Part shown: in pieces, positions 6,885 to 15,517 of the stretch
Position numbering within the stretch: position 1 is the first letter of the stretch
Layout: each line of letters begins with the position of its first letter
Assembly: GCA_902538495.1 (NCBI GenBank)
Contig: CACBFJ010000003.1
Span: forward strand, 39,045 to 103,044
Length of the DNA: 64,000 nucleotides
DNA from: an uncultured Pelagibacteraceae bacterium
Lineage (GTDB): Bacteria; Pseudomonadota; Alphaproteobacteria; Pelagibacterales; Pelagibacteraceae
Reading direction: 5' to 3'
Position numbers and translations under genes: made by a program
Notes under the pieces: model-generated
Seen by the model: the letters and a program-made list of their open reading frames with translations, nothing else
Told to the model about the DNA's origin: nothing
Databases searched by the model: none

Positions 6885-9011
6885 TTAAAACAAATCATAT
6901 TTTTTACCTAATGATATATCGATTATATATTTGGATATTCTTTTTTCGTTAAAAAGTTTAAAGTATTTTTTTTTTCCATTTTTTGCAATTTTAATTCTTA
7001 ATTTATCATTTTTAGCATAGAATTTAATTTTATCAGATAAGTCGTTTATATTATTATAGAAAACTATTTCATCATTTGAGAAAAAATGACTCATTTTCAC
7101 TTTGTTATCTATAAATGTTAAAAGGCCATTTCCCATAATGGAAGCTATTCTGTTACTAGAATAATATTTTGTTGGTTTACCTCGACTTAAATTTAGAGCC
7201 ATTTTAGAGTTAATAAGTGTTCTAAAGAAATTATTTCCCCAAATAGGTTGTTTATTAGCAAAACCATAAAAATCATATCTAATATTTGGAATCTTTTTTA
7301 CCAATTTATTTAAAAAAAGAATTCTATCATCTTCTGTCCCCTCTTTCAGTACAGCTCTGTTCACCCCATGGCTCATTGCATAAAAAAGATCTTTTTGAGG
7401 ATTTAGTTTATAAACATCAAAAAATTCAATATTCTTATCCACTGGTACGAAAAAAAAATGTGTGTTCTTAATTTTTTTATCTTGCTTTATTAGTTCATCT
7501 GGATGGGTGGAAATAAATGTATGATCGACAACATCAGAGTATCTTTTAATATTTAAAATGTTATCTTTAGAATACTTTAAGCTAGGCATTATCGGATCCT
7601 CATTCCATTGAGAAATGATTAAATTCCTATTAATATTCTTAAAATCATCTATTGTTTCGTGATCAATATTTTTTGTATGTCCAAAAAAAACTAAATCAGG
7701 ATTATAATTCTTAAATGTTTCTAATAGATATTTTTGAAAAGTATTTCTTTTAGAGAGGAAATTTAAAGATCTATTGTTTCTAACATAATCTCTATCACTG
7801 ATCTCTAAAACATCATGACCATTTCTAATAAATCCATTAGAAAATTTTTTACCAATTGAAATGTTATAAAGTCTATGGTTTAGTTTTTGACCTTGATTAT
7901 ATATGTTTAATATCTTTATTTTATTTTTGATAAAATTAAAATTACTGTACGGAAGACTTTCTAATCTTAACCTGTCAATGATTTTTGTATTTGATGAAAT
8001 AATATGCTGAACATTTTTTAATGAATTTTTTTGAATTTGTTTTCTTATTTTTTTATTTTTTATCAGATAGCGAATTTGTCTATATAAAGTCTCTTCATTA
8101 AGGTTTTTTAATATTATTGCTTGATTTGTTGTTTCTGGTAATCCACCTTTATTTGATATTATTGTTGCACAACCTCTTGACGAAGCTTCTAAAGCTGTTC
8201 TACCAAATGGTTCTTCCCATTTAGATGGGACTACTGATATTGATGTTTTATCTAAAAGTTCTAAGACATCTTTATGTTTTAGAAATCCTAATTCATGATG
8301 ATTTTTGTGGTTTATATAAATTTCTCTTCTTTCTTCATCACCAAGTGAATATGCTTTCCAATTTGGAAATTCATTAAGTATTCTTACTATAACTTTTGCA
8401 AAAAGATCATATCCTTTAGATCTATTTAATTTTCCAATAAAGGTAATAAAATTCTTTTTCTCAGATATCTTTTTTTTGGAAGATACACTTGGATAAACTA
8501 CCTCTGTTTTAGTTTTTAACTTATCATCTAAATCTACAAAAAATCGTTTTTGAGTCCACTCACTTACAAAGACAACTTTTTCAACATTAGAAATTATGTT
8601 TAATCTTTGATTAATTGTTTTTGATCCATTCATTGATAATGGATCATTATGAAAATACATTATATACCTACTCTTTATTTTTTTAATTAATTCATCCAAG
8701 ATTACGGGTCTGTTATGTATTTCAATTAGGTCATATTTTTGATATTTGAATTTTTTGACTAGTTTACCTATGTACTCACTAGTAGCGCTTCTAAATTTTG
8801 ATTTAATATTAGTCAATTCAATATTAAAATAATTTTTTGTTAAATAGTCTTTACTCTTAGTGTGACCATAGATGTGATTAGTTTTATTGTATTTTGATTT
8901 TTTATAAAATTCCGAAACCCATAAAGAAGCAGCTGACGCTCTAGCAAATGTGTAATTTTCTTTATATGGAAGTATTGTTGCTATTTTAATATTTTTTTTT
9001 ATTGAAGACAT
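6885..9011 (-). CDS. two-domain glycosyltransferase (GT4-type plus CgeB-like)
   Basis: A 708-residue protein in which two GT-B transferases appear fused. Residues 1-350 are GT4-like: IGKLNRSKGYDLF starts the C-terminal lobe near 190, and WEEPFGRTALEA gives the paired glutamates that bind the nucleotide sugar. After a linker, residues 365-700 resemble the CgeB/Glyco_trans_1_2 group, ending with YYSSNRIASIMGNG, the sugar-nucleotide-binding pattern of that group. It overlaps the upstream GIY-YIG gene by 26 bases and precedes the GT11 gene. It probably adds two sugars to a surface polymer; donors are unknown. Confidence 0.82.
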   Translation of the reverse strand: MSSIKKNIKIATILPYKENYTFARASAASLWVSEFYKKSKYNKTNHIYGHTKSKDYLTKNYFNIELTNIKSKFRSATSEYIGKLVKKFKYQKYDLIEIHNRPVILDELIKKIKSRYIMYFHNDPLSMNGSKTINQRLNIISNVEKVVFVSEWTQKRFFVDLDDKLKTKTEVVYPSVSSKKKISEKKNFITFIGKLNRSKGYDLFAKVIVRILNEFPNWKAYSLGDEERREIYINHKNHHELGFLKHKDVLELLDKTSISVVPSKWEEPFGRTALEASSRGCATIISNKGGLPETTNQAIILKNLNEETLYRQIRYLIKNKKIRKQIQKNSLKNVQHIISSNTKIIDRLRLESLPYSNFNFIKNKIKILNIYNQGQKLNHRLYNISIGKKFSNGFIRNGHDVLEISDRDYVRNNRSLNFLSKRNTFQKYLLETFKNYNPDLVFFGHTKNIDHETIDDFKNINRNLIISQWNEDPIMPSLKYSKDNILNIKRYSDVVDHTFISTHPDELIKQDKKIKNTHFFFVPVDKNIEFFDVYKLNPQKDLFYAMSHGVNRAVLKEGTEDDRILFLNKLVKKIPNIRYDFYGFANKQPIWGNNFFRTLINSKMALNLSRGKPTKYYSSNRIASIMGNGLLTFIDNKVKMSHFFSNDEIVFYNNINDLSDKIKFYAKNDKLRIKIAKNGKKKYFKLFNEKRISKYIIDISLGKKYDLF

Positions 9012-9249
9012 TTATTAATCTCAATCTTTTTAATCTATCTCTTTTTAATAAATATTCATATGAAAGAGCTTTAGATTTATTAAAAAAACTTTTTTTGTAA
9101 ATAAGTTCCCATTTATAACCTTTTGTAGCTTTCGCACCTCTATTTGTGTTATGTTTAATGAGTCTACTTTTTATATTATTTGTAAATCCAACATAAGACT
9201 TATTTTTAAATCCTTTTATAGTTTTTATAAGATACACGTGATATTTCAT
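8986..9249 (-). CDS. GIY-YIG domain protein (UPF0213/YhbQ-like)
   Basis: An 87-residue protein consisting of a single GIY-YIG fold. It has VYLIKT at residues 5-10, SYVGFTNNIKSRLIKHN (the YIG-to-HN core, with the catalytic arginine), and the later glutamate in ALSYEYLLK. Such stand-alone proteins are nuclease-like; the role of bacterial YhbQ relatives is poorly known. It overlaps the glycosyltransferase gene by 26 bases and lies beside tRNA-Glu, at the right edge of the accessory region. Similar ORFs are often carried by islands. Confidence 0.8.
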   Translation of the reverse strand: MKYHVYLIKTIKGFKNKSYVGFTNNIKSRLIKHNTNRGAKATKGYKWELIYKKSFFNKSKALSYEYLLKRDRLKRLRLINVFNKKKY

Positions 9250-9269
9250 TAATGTATTGTTGGTAAAAA

Positions 9270-9344
9270 TGGCGGTCCCTAGGGGAATCGAACCCCTCTT
9301 TCGAGGATGAAAACCACGTGTCCTAACCGATAGACGAAGGGACC
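9270..9344 (-). tRNA. tRNA-Glu (UUC)
   Basis: The minus strand folds as a complete cloverleaf: acceptor GGTCCCT with AGGGACC, anticodon loop containing TTC, and T-arm GGGGTTCGATTCCCC. CCA is encoded (9270-9272). It sits at the edge of the integrase/glycosyltransferase stretch, where islands often join, but no copy of its 3' end was seen at the far side. Confidence 0.96.
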
Positions 9345-9403
9345 AAAATGCTGTTTTTTATTGTATAAAAAGTTATTTATCAAGTCTTTAAAATATACAA
9401 TCA

Positions 9404-10345
9404 TCAAATAATTTGTTCAGTTTTTATTATTTTTTTTAAGCCTAATGATTTATGAGTAATTAGGGTTTCTGAGGTAAACTTATCTTTATTTATTTCAATT
9501 CCTGAAACTATATCTCCCGATGTTATGCCAGTTGCACAAAAAATAGAATCGCCAGAAATTATTTCATTTAATTCATATTTTTTATCAAAATTAGTAATAC
9601 CCATTTTTTTTGCACGATCTTTTTCTTTATTAGAGTTAAATATAAATCTACCTTGAAAATGACAATTATATGCATCAAGCGCTGCAGCGGCCAAAACACC
9701 TTCTGGACCACCTCCAATACCAAGAAATATATCTACTGAATATTTTTTATTTATAATCATTAAAGCGCCAGCTACGTCTCCATCTGATATTAATTTTAGT
9801 TTTACATTTAACTTTTTTAGTTCATTTATTATTTCCTTATGTCTAGGCCTATCTAACAAACATGCAGTCAGATTCTCAGGTTTTAGATTTTTAGACTCGG
9901 CTAAATTATAAATATTTTTTTTAACAGAAAAATCTAAATCAACTACATTTTGTTCAGAGCAATTCGCAGATATTTTATTCATATATGTTTCAGGTGCTCC
10001 TAATAGATTTGATTTATTAGTTACAGCTATAACAGACATTGCTCCTGGCAAATCATTGGCCACAAAATTTGTTCCCTCCAAAGGATCAACAGCAATATCG
10101 AACATTGGACCATTTGTAGTGCCAACATTTTCTCCAATATAAAGCATAGGTGCTTCGTCAAGCTCACCCTCACCTATTACGATTTTTCCATTCATTTCAA
10201 TTTTATTTAATTCATTTCTCATAGTATCTACAGCAGCTTTGTCGGCACCAATCTTATCTTTTTTTCCAATTAAAAAATAAGATGAAAGCGCAGCACGACT
10301 TGTTACATTTATAAATGAATTTTGGAATTTTTTATCTATGGGCAT
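9404..10345 (-). CDS. glpX: fructose-1,6-bisphosphatase class II
   Basis: A 313-residue cytoplasmic enzyme that hydrolyses fructose-1,6-bisphosphate in gluconeogenesis. Class II (GlpX) signatures are clear: GADKAAVD, GEGELDEAPM at residues 58-67, and VDPLEGTNF around 86-94, which supply the metal-binding acidic residues. The length fits the family. Its start ATG shares a base with the stop of the upstream SbmA/BacA-like gene, so it is the last gene of a three-gene leftward run. Confidence 0.95.
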   Translation of the reverse strand: MPIDKKFQNSFINVTSRAALSSYFLIGKKDKIGADKAAVDTMRNELNKIEMNGKIVIGEGELDEAPMLYIGENVGTTNGPMFDIAVDPLEGTNFVANDLPGAMSVIAVTNKSNLLGAPETYMNKISANCSEQNVVDLDFSVKKNIYNLAESKNLKPENLTACLLDRPRHKEIINELKKLNVKLKLISDGDVAGALMIINKKYSVDIFLGIGGGPEGVLAAAALDAYNCHFQGRFIFNSNKEKDRAKKMGITNFDKKYELNEIISGDSIFCATGITSGDIVSGIEINKDKFTSETLITHKSLGLKKIIKTEQII

Positions 10346-11337
10346 TATTTGATTATTTCATAGGATGAATTTTTTTCTAATTTAGCCTCAAATTCTCTTA
10401 ATCTTTTCCATACAGATATTAATTCAACAATTATTGGCCAGCTTCTTACTAAATATTGAAGTGAGGTTTCAACTCTACCAAAGGCTCTTATTATTTGTTG
10501 AACAAATCCTAACGTAATTGCACCAGTTACAATTGTTGGTGCCAACGCTAAGTAAGGAACTATCACCATTCCTTGTAAATAACTCCATTTCACTGCATTA
10601 AAATAAAGATAATGGAAATACATTTTATAATGTATTTTTCGAACTCCTCCGTAAAGATCAGTTATTTTTTCAGGCTTCGCACTTTCCTTAAAATCTTCGC
10701 CTAAGACAAGTTCTTTTCTGTAAGCGGCCTCTTCTTTTTGTATATCATATTCTATTCCTGGTAATTTTATTCCAACACTTGCTAATAAAATAGTACCACC
10801 CAAAGCAGAAAGTATAGCGACCCAAACTAAAGCATGTTCAACTTCACCAACCCAAGGTAATACAGTAATACTTTTGGAAAGGCCCCATAAAATAGGAGTA
10901 AATGCTATAAGTGTCATTAAACTTCTTAAAAGTTCTGCACCTAAGCCCTCCATAATTCTTGCAAATTTAAGAGTATCTTCTTGAACTCTTTGAGAGGCAC
11001 CCTCTATTGATGAAGCATCATCCCACTTATCATGATAAAAATCAGCCATTGCTGTTCTCCACCTGAAGGTCCAATGACTAGTAAAATAGTCGCTAAAAAT
11101 AACTACAAGTATGTAAACAGCTGCAATTTTAGCAAATGTAAAAAGATAATTAATAAATTCTTTTTCTGAAACTGAATTTGGCTCAGTTAAAGCTTTTTGC
11201 AAAGTATCATAAAATTCACCAAACCATTCATTGATTCTTACATCTAATTGTACTTGGTACCAAGTAGCCAGCAGAATCAATATAGTGCCCCCTATACTCC
11301 AAGGAAACCATTTTTTTTGACTAAAAAATTTAAACAT
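10345..11337 (-). CDS. SbmA/BacA-like inner-membrane peptide transporter
   Basis: A 330-residue membrane protein of the SbmA_BacA family, which imports peptides and peptide-like compounds using the proton gradient and in rhizobia affects very-long-chain fatty acids and symbiosis. The segment FRWRTAMADFYHDKW near residue 92 is the family hallmark. About six hydrophobic segments are visible. It is shorter than E. coli SbmA (about 400 residues). It overlaps both neighbours by one base: glpX downstream and the NDUFS4-like gene upstream. Substrate not predictable. Confidence 0.85.
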   Translation of the reverse strand: MFKFFSQKKWFPWSIGGTILILLATWYQVQLDVRINEWFGEFYDTLQKALTEPNSVSEKEFINYLFTFAKIAAVYILVVIFSDYFTSHWTFRWRTAMADFYHDKWDDASSIEGASQRVQEDTLKFARIMEGLGAELLRSLMTLIAFTPILWGLSKSITVLPWVGEVEHALVWVAILSALGGTILLASVGIKLPGIEYDIQKEEAAYRKELVLGEDFKESAKPEKITDLYGGVRKIHYKMYFHYLYFNAVKWSYLQGMVIVPYLALAPTIVTGAITLGFVQQIIRAFGRVETSLQYLVRSWPIIVELISVWKRLREFEAKLEKNSSYEIIK

Positions 11338-11618
11338 TATTTTAAAAAATTGTCTGCATAAGATTTTCTTACGACTTTTCTTTTTTTAGGTTCAATTAAC
11401 TCATAATCAATTTTTTTCTTTTTTGCATAATTGATCGCACTTTCTTTTGTTGAAAATTCTAATCTTAACTCACTTAAAGTATCTGAAGAACTCTCCCAAC
11501 CCATTAAAGGATTCTTAGTAGGATCTTTTGTTTCATATTCTAAAATCCATTTTATTGATTTACCAAGTCCTGACTGCATTGCACTTTTGTTAGGTATGTA
11601 AATTTTTGCTTTTTTCAT
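11337..11618 (-). CDS. NDUFS4-like complex I accessory subunit (ETC complex I protein)
   Basis: A 93-residue protein matching the small NDUFS4-type accessory subunit found on alphaproteobacterial and mitochondrial NADH dehydrogenase. It has the expected AKIYIPNKSAMQSG start, the WxLEYE strand, the NPLMGWESSSDT loop, and LEFSTKESAINYAK followed by a lysine-rich tail. It is not encoded near the nuo operon here but next to an SbmA/BacA-like transporter. Membership in this family supports an alphaproteobacterial host. Confidence 0.88.
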   Translation of the reverse strand: MKKAKIYIPNKSAMQSGLGKSIKWILEYETKDPTKNPLMGWESSSDTLSELRLEFSTKESAINYAKKKKIDYELIEPKKRKVVRKSYADNFLK

Positions 11619-11624
11619 ATTTGA

Positions 11625-11701
<77 letters not shown>

Positions 11702-11794
11702 AATGATGTACTAATACAGTAGTTATCAATATTTTCAATGGATAAAGCTGCCAAATATGAAGAATTTTAATCAAAATCTGATATAAAAAGATGC

Positions 11795-12268
11795 ATGATA
11801 ATTTCATGCCCTACTTGTAAAAAAAAATTTGAAATTGATGCAAATTTAATACCTAAAGATGGCCGTAATTTACAATGTGGATCATGTTTGAACGTCTGGT
11901 TTTATAAATTCGAAAAAAATATTTCAGATTTAGAAATTAAAGATAATACAGCAAATCTAATCGAAGAAGATGATGAAATTATTATTAAAGAAAATATAAA
12001 AAAAGAAATACCTATAATTAAAAAAAATATTAATGAAAATCAAAAAGATAAAGCTTTAGTCAAATATGAGAAAAAAACAAAGTTAAGTTCATTCAATTTT
12101 ATAGGTTATTTTTTTGTATTAATTTTAACATTTGTCGCACTATTGATTATTTTGGATACATTTGAGCCCCTACTATTAACAATATTTCCAAATCTTGAAT
12201 TAATTTTATTTAATTTTTATGAAACTTTATTAGATATATACCTTTTTATAAAAGATTTAATTAGATAG
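11795..12268 (+). CDS. MJ0042-type zinc-ribbon membrane protein
   Basis: A 157-residue protein whose first 37 residues form an MJ0042 zinc ribbon: CPTC at 5-8 and CGSC at 28-31, with the typical IPKDGRNLQC between them and W after. A lysine- and acid-rich linker (about 45-100) leads to one hydrophobic segment (about 108-130) and a second short hydrophobic tail. Such proteins are common and uncharacterised in alphaproteobacteria. It lies one base upstream of nhaA. Confidence 0.82.
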   Translation: MIISCPTCKKKFEIDANLIPKDGRNLQCGSCLNVWFYKFEKNISDLEIKDNTANLIEEDDEIIIKENIKKEIPIIKKNINENQKDKALVKYEKKTKLSSFNFIGYFFVLILTFVALLIILDTFEPLLLTIFPNLELILFNFYETLLDIYLFIKDLIR

Positions 12269-12269
12269 T

Positions 12270-13442
12270 ATGATTAATTACATTTCAAAACCTTTTAAAT
12301 GGTTTTTTAAATTGGAAGCAGCAAGTGGTTTGGTTTTGTTATTTGCTGCTGTAATTGCTTTATTTATAAGTAATTCAAATTTATCAGAAACATACTTTTC
12401 TACTTTAGATAAATATATTTTTTTAGGAATAAACAATTTTGGAATTAAATTGAGTGTTTTACATTGGATTAACGACGCTTTAATGGCCATATTCTTTTTT
12501 TTTGTTACTTTAGAAATAAAGAGAGAATTTTTACAAGGAGAGCTTTCTAATATCAAGCAAGCTTTACTTCCTATTATTGCTGCAGTTGGAGGAATGCTTG
12601 TTCCTGCATTATTTTATGTTTTTATAAATTTTGGCGATAGTGAAACTCTCAATGGTTGGGCTATTCCTTCAGCTACAGATATAGCTTTTTCTTTAGGTGT
12701 TCTTTCTTTATTGGGGAAAAGGGTTCCATTATCATTAAAAGTTTTTTTGACAGCGCTTGCAATAATCGATGATTTAGGTGCAATAGTGATCATTGCTTTA
12801 TTTTACTCTGGAGACTTGAGTATCAAATACTTAAGCTTAATGCTTTTAGCTTTTTTGATCTTATTAATTATAAATAAATTTAATATTAAAAAGTTTTTAC
12901 CGTACTTGATATTAGGAATTTTTCTATGGGATTTTACTCATAATTCTGGAATACATGCAACAATCGCGGGTGTACTACTGGCAATGACTATACCTCATAG
13001 AAAAAAAGAAAAAGATTTCTCATTACTAATCAAAGTTGAGCACGCAATCAGCCCATATGTAGCTTTTGGCATAATGCCTTTGTTTGCTTTTGCAAATGCA
13101 GGCGTTTCTTTAGAAGGTCTATCTATAAACTCATTACTAGATAAAGTGCCTCTCGGTATATTGTTAGGTTTATTTGTTGGAAAACAACTTGGAGTCTTTG
13201 TCTTTTCTTATGTTGCTATCAAAACAAAAATAGCACAGATGCCAAATAACTCCAATTGGTATAATTTTTATGGCGTTGGTGTATTAACAGGAATTGGTTT
13301 TACAATGAGTTTATTTGTAGGGAATTTAGCTTTTGTTGAAAATATGCAATATATGGATGGTGTAAAAATAGGAGTTCTAACTGGATCACTTTTGTCTACT
13401 TTATTTGGTTATTTTTTAATATTACTAACACCTAATAAATGA
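12270..13442 (+). CDS. nhaA: Na+/H+ antiporter NhaA
   Basis: A 390-residue inner-membrane antiporter that exports sodium in exchange for protons, useful in seawater. The ion-binding pair lies in IIDDLGAIVIIALFYS (Asp167, Asp168), matching Asp163/Asp164 of E. coli, and SATDIAFSLG supplies the further conserved aspartate (Asp137). About twelve hydrophobic segments are visible. It starts one base after the zinc-ribbon gene and overlaps the glutathione peroxidase gene by four bases. Confidence 0.95.
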   Translation: MINYISKPFKWFFKLEAASGLVLLFAAVIALFISNSNLSETYFSTLDKYIFLGINNFGIKLSVLHWINDALMAIFFFFVTLEIKREFLQGELSNIKQALLPIIAAVGGMLVPALFYVFINFGDSETLNGWAIPSATDIAFSLGVLSLLGKRVPLSLKVFLTALAIIDDLGAIVIIALFYSGDLSIKYLSLMLLAFLILLIINKFNIKKFLPYLILGIFLWDFTHNSGIHATIAGVLLAMTIPHRKKEKDFSLLIKVEHAISPYVAFGIMPLFAFANAGVSLEGLSINSLLDKVPLGILLGLFVGKQLGVFVFSYVAIKTKIAQMPNNSNWYNFYGVGVLTGIGFTMSLFVGNLAFVENMQYMDGVKIGVLTGSLLSTLFGYFLILLTPNK

Positions 13443-13984
13443 AAAAAAAATTATTAGTAGGATTAACAATATTTATGTTTTTTTTTAATAATGCATCTGC
13501 TGGAAATTATGAAAAAGTTTTTTATGACTTTAAAATAGAAAGTATTACAGGTGAGATTATTGACTTAAATAAATATAAAAATAAAGTCATCTTAATTGTT
13601 AATACAGCAAGCTACTGTGGTTTTACAAAACAGTATGGTGAATTACAAGAACTTTGGGATCAATATAAGTCCAAAGGTCTTGTTGTATTTGGTGTGCCCT
13701 CTAATTCATTCAATCAGGAAAAAAAAAATGATGAGGATGTAAAGAAGTTCTGTGAAGTTAATTTTAATATTAGTTTTCCATTATCAGGTATAACAGAGGT
13801 TAAAGGAGAAAATGCACACGAATTATTTAAATGGGCTGCTGATAACCATGGTAAATCAGCTATACCAAAGTGGAATTTCTATAAAATTTTAATAAATAAA
13901 GAAGGTAAAGTTGAGGATACTTATTCATCTTTTACTAAACCACTATCAAATAAGATAATAAAGAAAATAGAAAGTATTCTATAA
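13439..13984 (+). CDS. exported glutathione peroxidase-family protein
   Basis: A 181-residue peroxidase with an N-terminal signal peptide (about 1-22, ending AGN), so it probably works in the periplasm. The active site VNTASYCGFTKQY has cysteine 60 in place of selenocysteine. The conserved glutamine follows in PSNSFNQ and the tryptophan-asparagine pair in KWNFYK. Bacterial members usually use thioredoxin-like donors to reduce hydroperoxides. It overlaps nhaA by ATGA and ends convergently into the MBL hydrolase gene (6-base overlap). Confidence 0.9.
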   Translation: MKKKLLVGLTIFMFFFNNASAGNYEKVFYDFKIESITGEIIDLNKYKNKVILIVNTASYCGFTKQYGELQELWDQYKSKGLVVFGVPSNSFNQEKKNDEDVKKFCEVNFNISFPLSGITEVKGENAHELFKWAADNHGKSAIPKWNFYKILINKEGKVEDTYSSFTKPLSNKIIKKIESIL

Positions 13985-14749
13985 TTTCAACAAAAGACCA
14001 TCGTAAGCAGGAACAACATTTTTAGGTAAGATTTTTTTAAGTTCAACGTAATCTAAAACAGGAGATAGATTTGTTAAAATAGCTTTCTTTGGTGCAAATT
14101 TTTTTATCATTAATAATGATTTTTCTAAATTAAAATGTGACGGATGGTAATTATACCACAAACAATCAATGATTAGATATTTTAATTTACGAAAATATCT
14201 ATAATCTTTTTCATAAATTTCACTTACATCACTAATGTAGGCTATCTTCTTATTGATTATAAAACAATTTGATTTTACATTACCATGATCAACAATAATC
14301 GATCTAATATTGATTTTCTTCTTATTATTCCTTAAAAAAAAATTCTTTGTTAGCTTGTTTAGCTTAAGTGTAGCTGGATATTCTTTTGAATAACTATTAA
14401 AAATATATGAAAAACTTTTTTTTAAATATTTTGAAGTAATCTGGTCTGCATAAACGTTTATTTGTTTTTTACTGCTAATATAAAAAGATCTTAAATCGTT
14501 AATGCCGTGTGTTTGATCTCCATGCATATGAGAATAAAAAACTTTATCGATTTTCTTAATATTATGTCTTAATAATTGTTGACGTAAATCAGGAGATGTA
14601 TCAAATAAAATATTCTGGTTGGAAGTTTTTAATAAAGCGGAACATCTAGTTCTGTAGTTTTTTTTATTGTTTGGATCACAATTTCCAAAAAAGCCATCGG
14701 GTCTAGGAACACCCATAGAACTTCCGCATCCAAGTATAATAAACTTCAT
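13979..14749 (-). CDS. PhnP-like MBL-fold hydrolase
   Basis: A 256-residue metallo-beta-lactamase-fold enzyme. The start GCGSSMGVPRPD and the metal motif SHMHGDQTHGINDLR (about 73-87) match the PhnP/phosphoribosyl cyclic phosphodiesterase-like group. The HxHxDH histidine is glutamine here, a change I recall from alphaproteobacterial relatives. The second half has IIVDHG and SDVSE ligand segments. It is the last gene of the rarD-to-MBL run, just after tatD, the order usual in alphaproteobacteria. Substrate is unknown in this context. Confidence 0.82.
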   Translation of the reverse strand: MKFIILGCGSSMGVPRPDGFFGNCDPNNKKNYRTRCSALLKTSNQNILFDTSPDLRQQLLRHNIKKIDKVFYSHMHGDQTHGINDLRSFYISSKKQINVYADQITSKYLKKSFSYIFNSYSKEYPATLKLNKLTKNFFLRNNKKKINIRSIIVDHGNVKSNCFIINKKIAYISDVSEIYEKDYRYFRKLKYLIIDCLWYNYHPSHFNLEKSLLMIKKFAPKKAILTNLSPVLDYVELKKILPKNVVPAYDGLLLKL

Positions 14750-14755
14750 ATTAAA

Positions 14756-15517
14756 CTATTTAAAAAAAAGATTATGAAAATTTTCAGTAGTTATTTTGTC
14801 AAGTTTAGATTTTTCAATATCTTTAATTTCTGCGAGTTTTTTAGAAGTAAAATCAATAAAAGAAGGTTCATTTTTTTTTCCTCGATTAGGAACCGGGGCT
14901 AAAAAAGGACTATCAGTTTCAATTAAAATTCTATCTAAAGGTAAAAATTTAAATGTTTTTTGTAATTTTTTAGAATTTTTAAATGTTATAATGCCACTTG
15001 CTGAAAAATACGTATTTAGATTAAGTAAATCTTCTGCAAATTTTTGTGAACCAGTGAAACAGTGCATTAAGATCTTAAGTTTTGTATCTTTGTATTCATT
15101 TAAAATATCGAAGGTATTTTCCTCTGCATTTCTAGAATGAACAATCAACGGAAGATTATTTTCTATAGCAGCGTTTATATGAATCTTAAAACATTCAATT
15201 TGTTTTTTTCTGTCAGAATTATCATAATAATAATCAAGACCTGTTTCACCTATACCAATAATTTTCTTATTTTCCTTTAAATTTTTGTTAAAAAATCCAG
15301 AGTCGACGATATTTTTATCTGCTTCATGAGGATGAATTCCAATAGAACCATAAATTATATCGTCTTTTTTTACTATTTCTTTTACCCTTGAAAAACTCTC
15401 TATAGATGTTGATATTGTTAGTATTTTTTCAATGCCAACTTTTTTTGATCTTTGAATAATACCATCCAAGTTACTTAATAAAGGCTCATGGTCTAAATGG
15501 CAGTGTGAATCAATCAT
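14756..15517 (-). CDS. tatD: TatD-family metal-dependent hydrolase
   Basis: A 253-residue TIM-barrel hydrolase (TatD DNase group). Metal-site motifs appear in order: IDSHCHL with His5 and His7, GETGLDYYY, VHSRNA, MHCFTGS, and ETDSPFLAP before the terminal PNRGKKNEPS segment. Relatives are 3'-5' exonucleases acting on damaged DNA or RNA. It overlaps metG by eight bases and stands six bases before the MBL gene, a conserved neighbourhood. Confidence 0.92.
   Translation of the reverse strand: MIDSHCHLDHEPLLSNLDGIIQRSKKVGIEKILTISTSIESFSRVKEIVKKDDIIYGSIGIHPHEADKNIVDSGFFNKNLKENKKIIGIGETGLDYYYDNSDRKKQIECFKIHINAAIENNLPLIVHSRNAEENTFDILNEYKDTKLKILMHCFTGSQKFAEDLLNLNTYFSASGIITFKNSKKLQKTFKFLPLDRILIETDSPFLAPVPNRGKKNEPSFIDFTSKKLAEIKDIEKSKLDKITTENFHNLFFK

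Noticed and set aside
9270..9300. Attachment-site duplication of the tRNA-Glu 3' end
   Set aside because: No copy of the tRNA end was seen between 3730 and 5010, so tRNA-Glu cannot be shown to be the integration target.
14796..15140. Plus-strand ORF of 114 codons inside tatD
   Set aside because: Reverse shadow of a well-supported gene.
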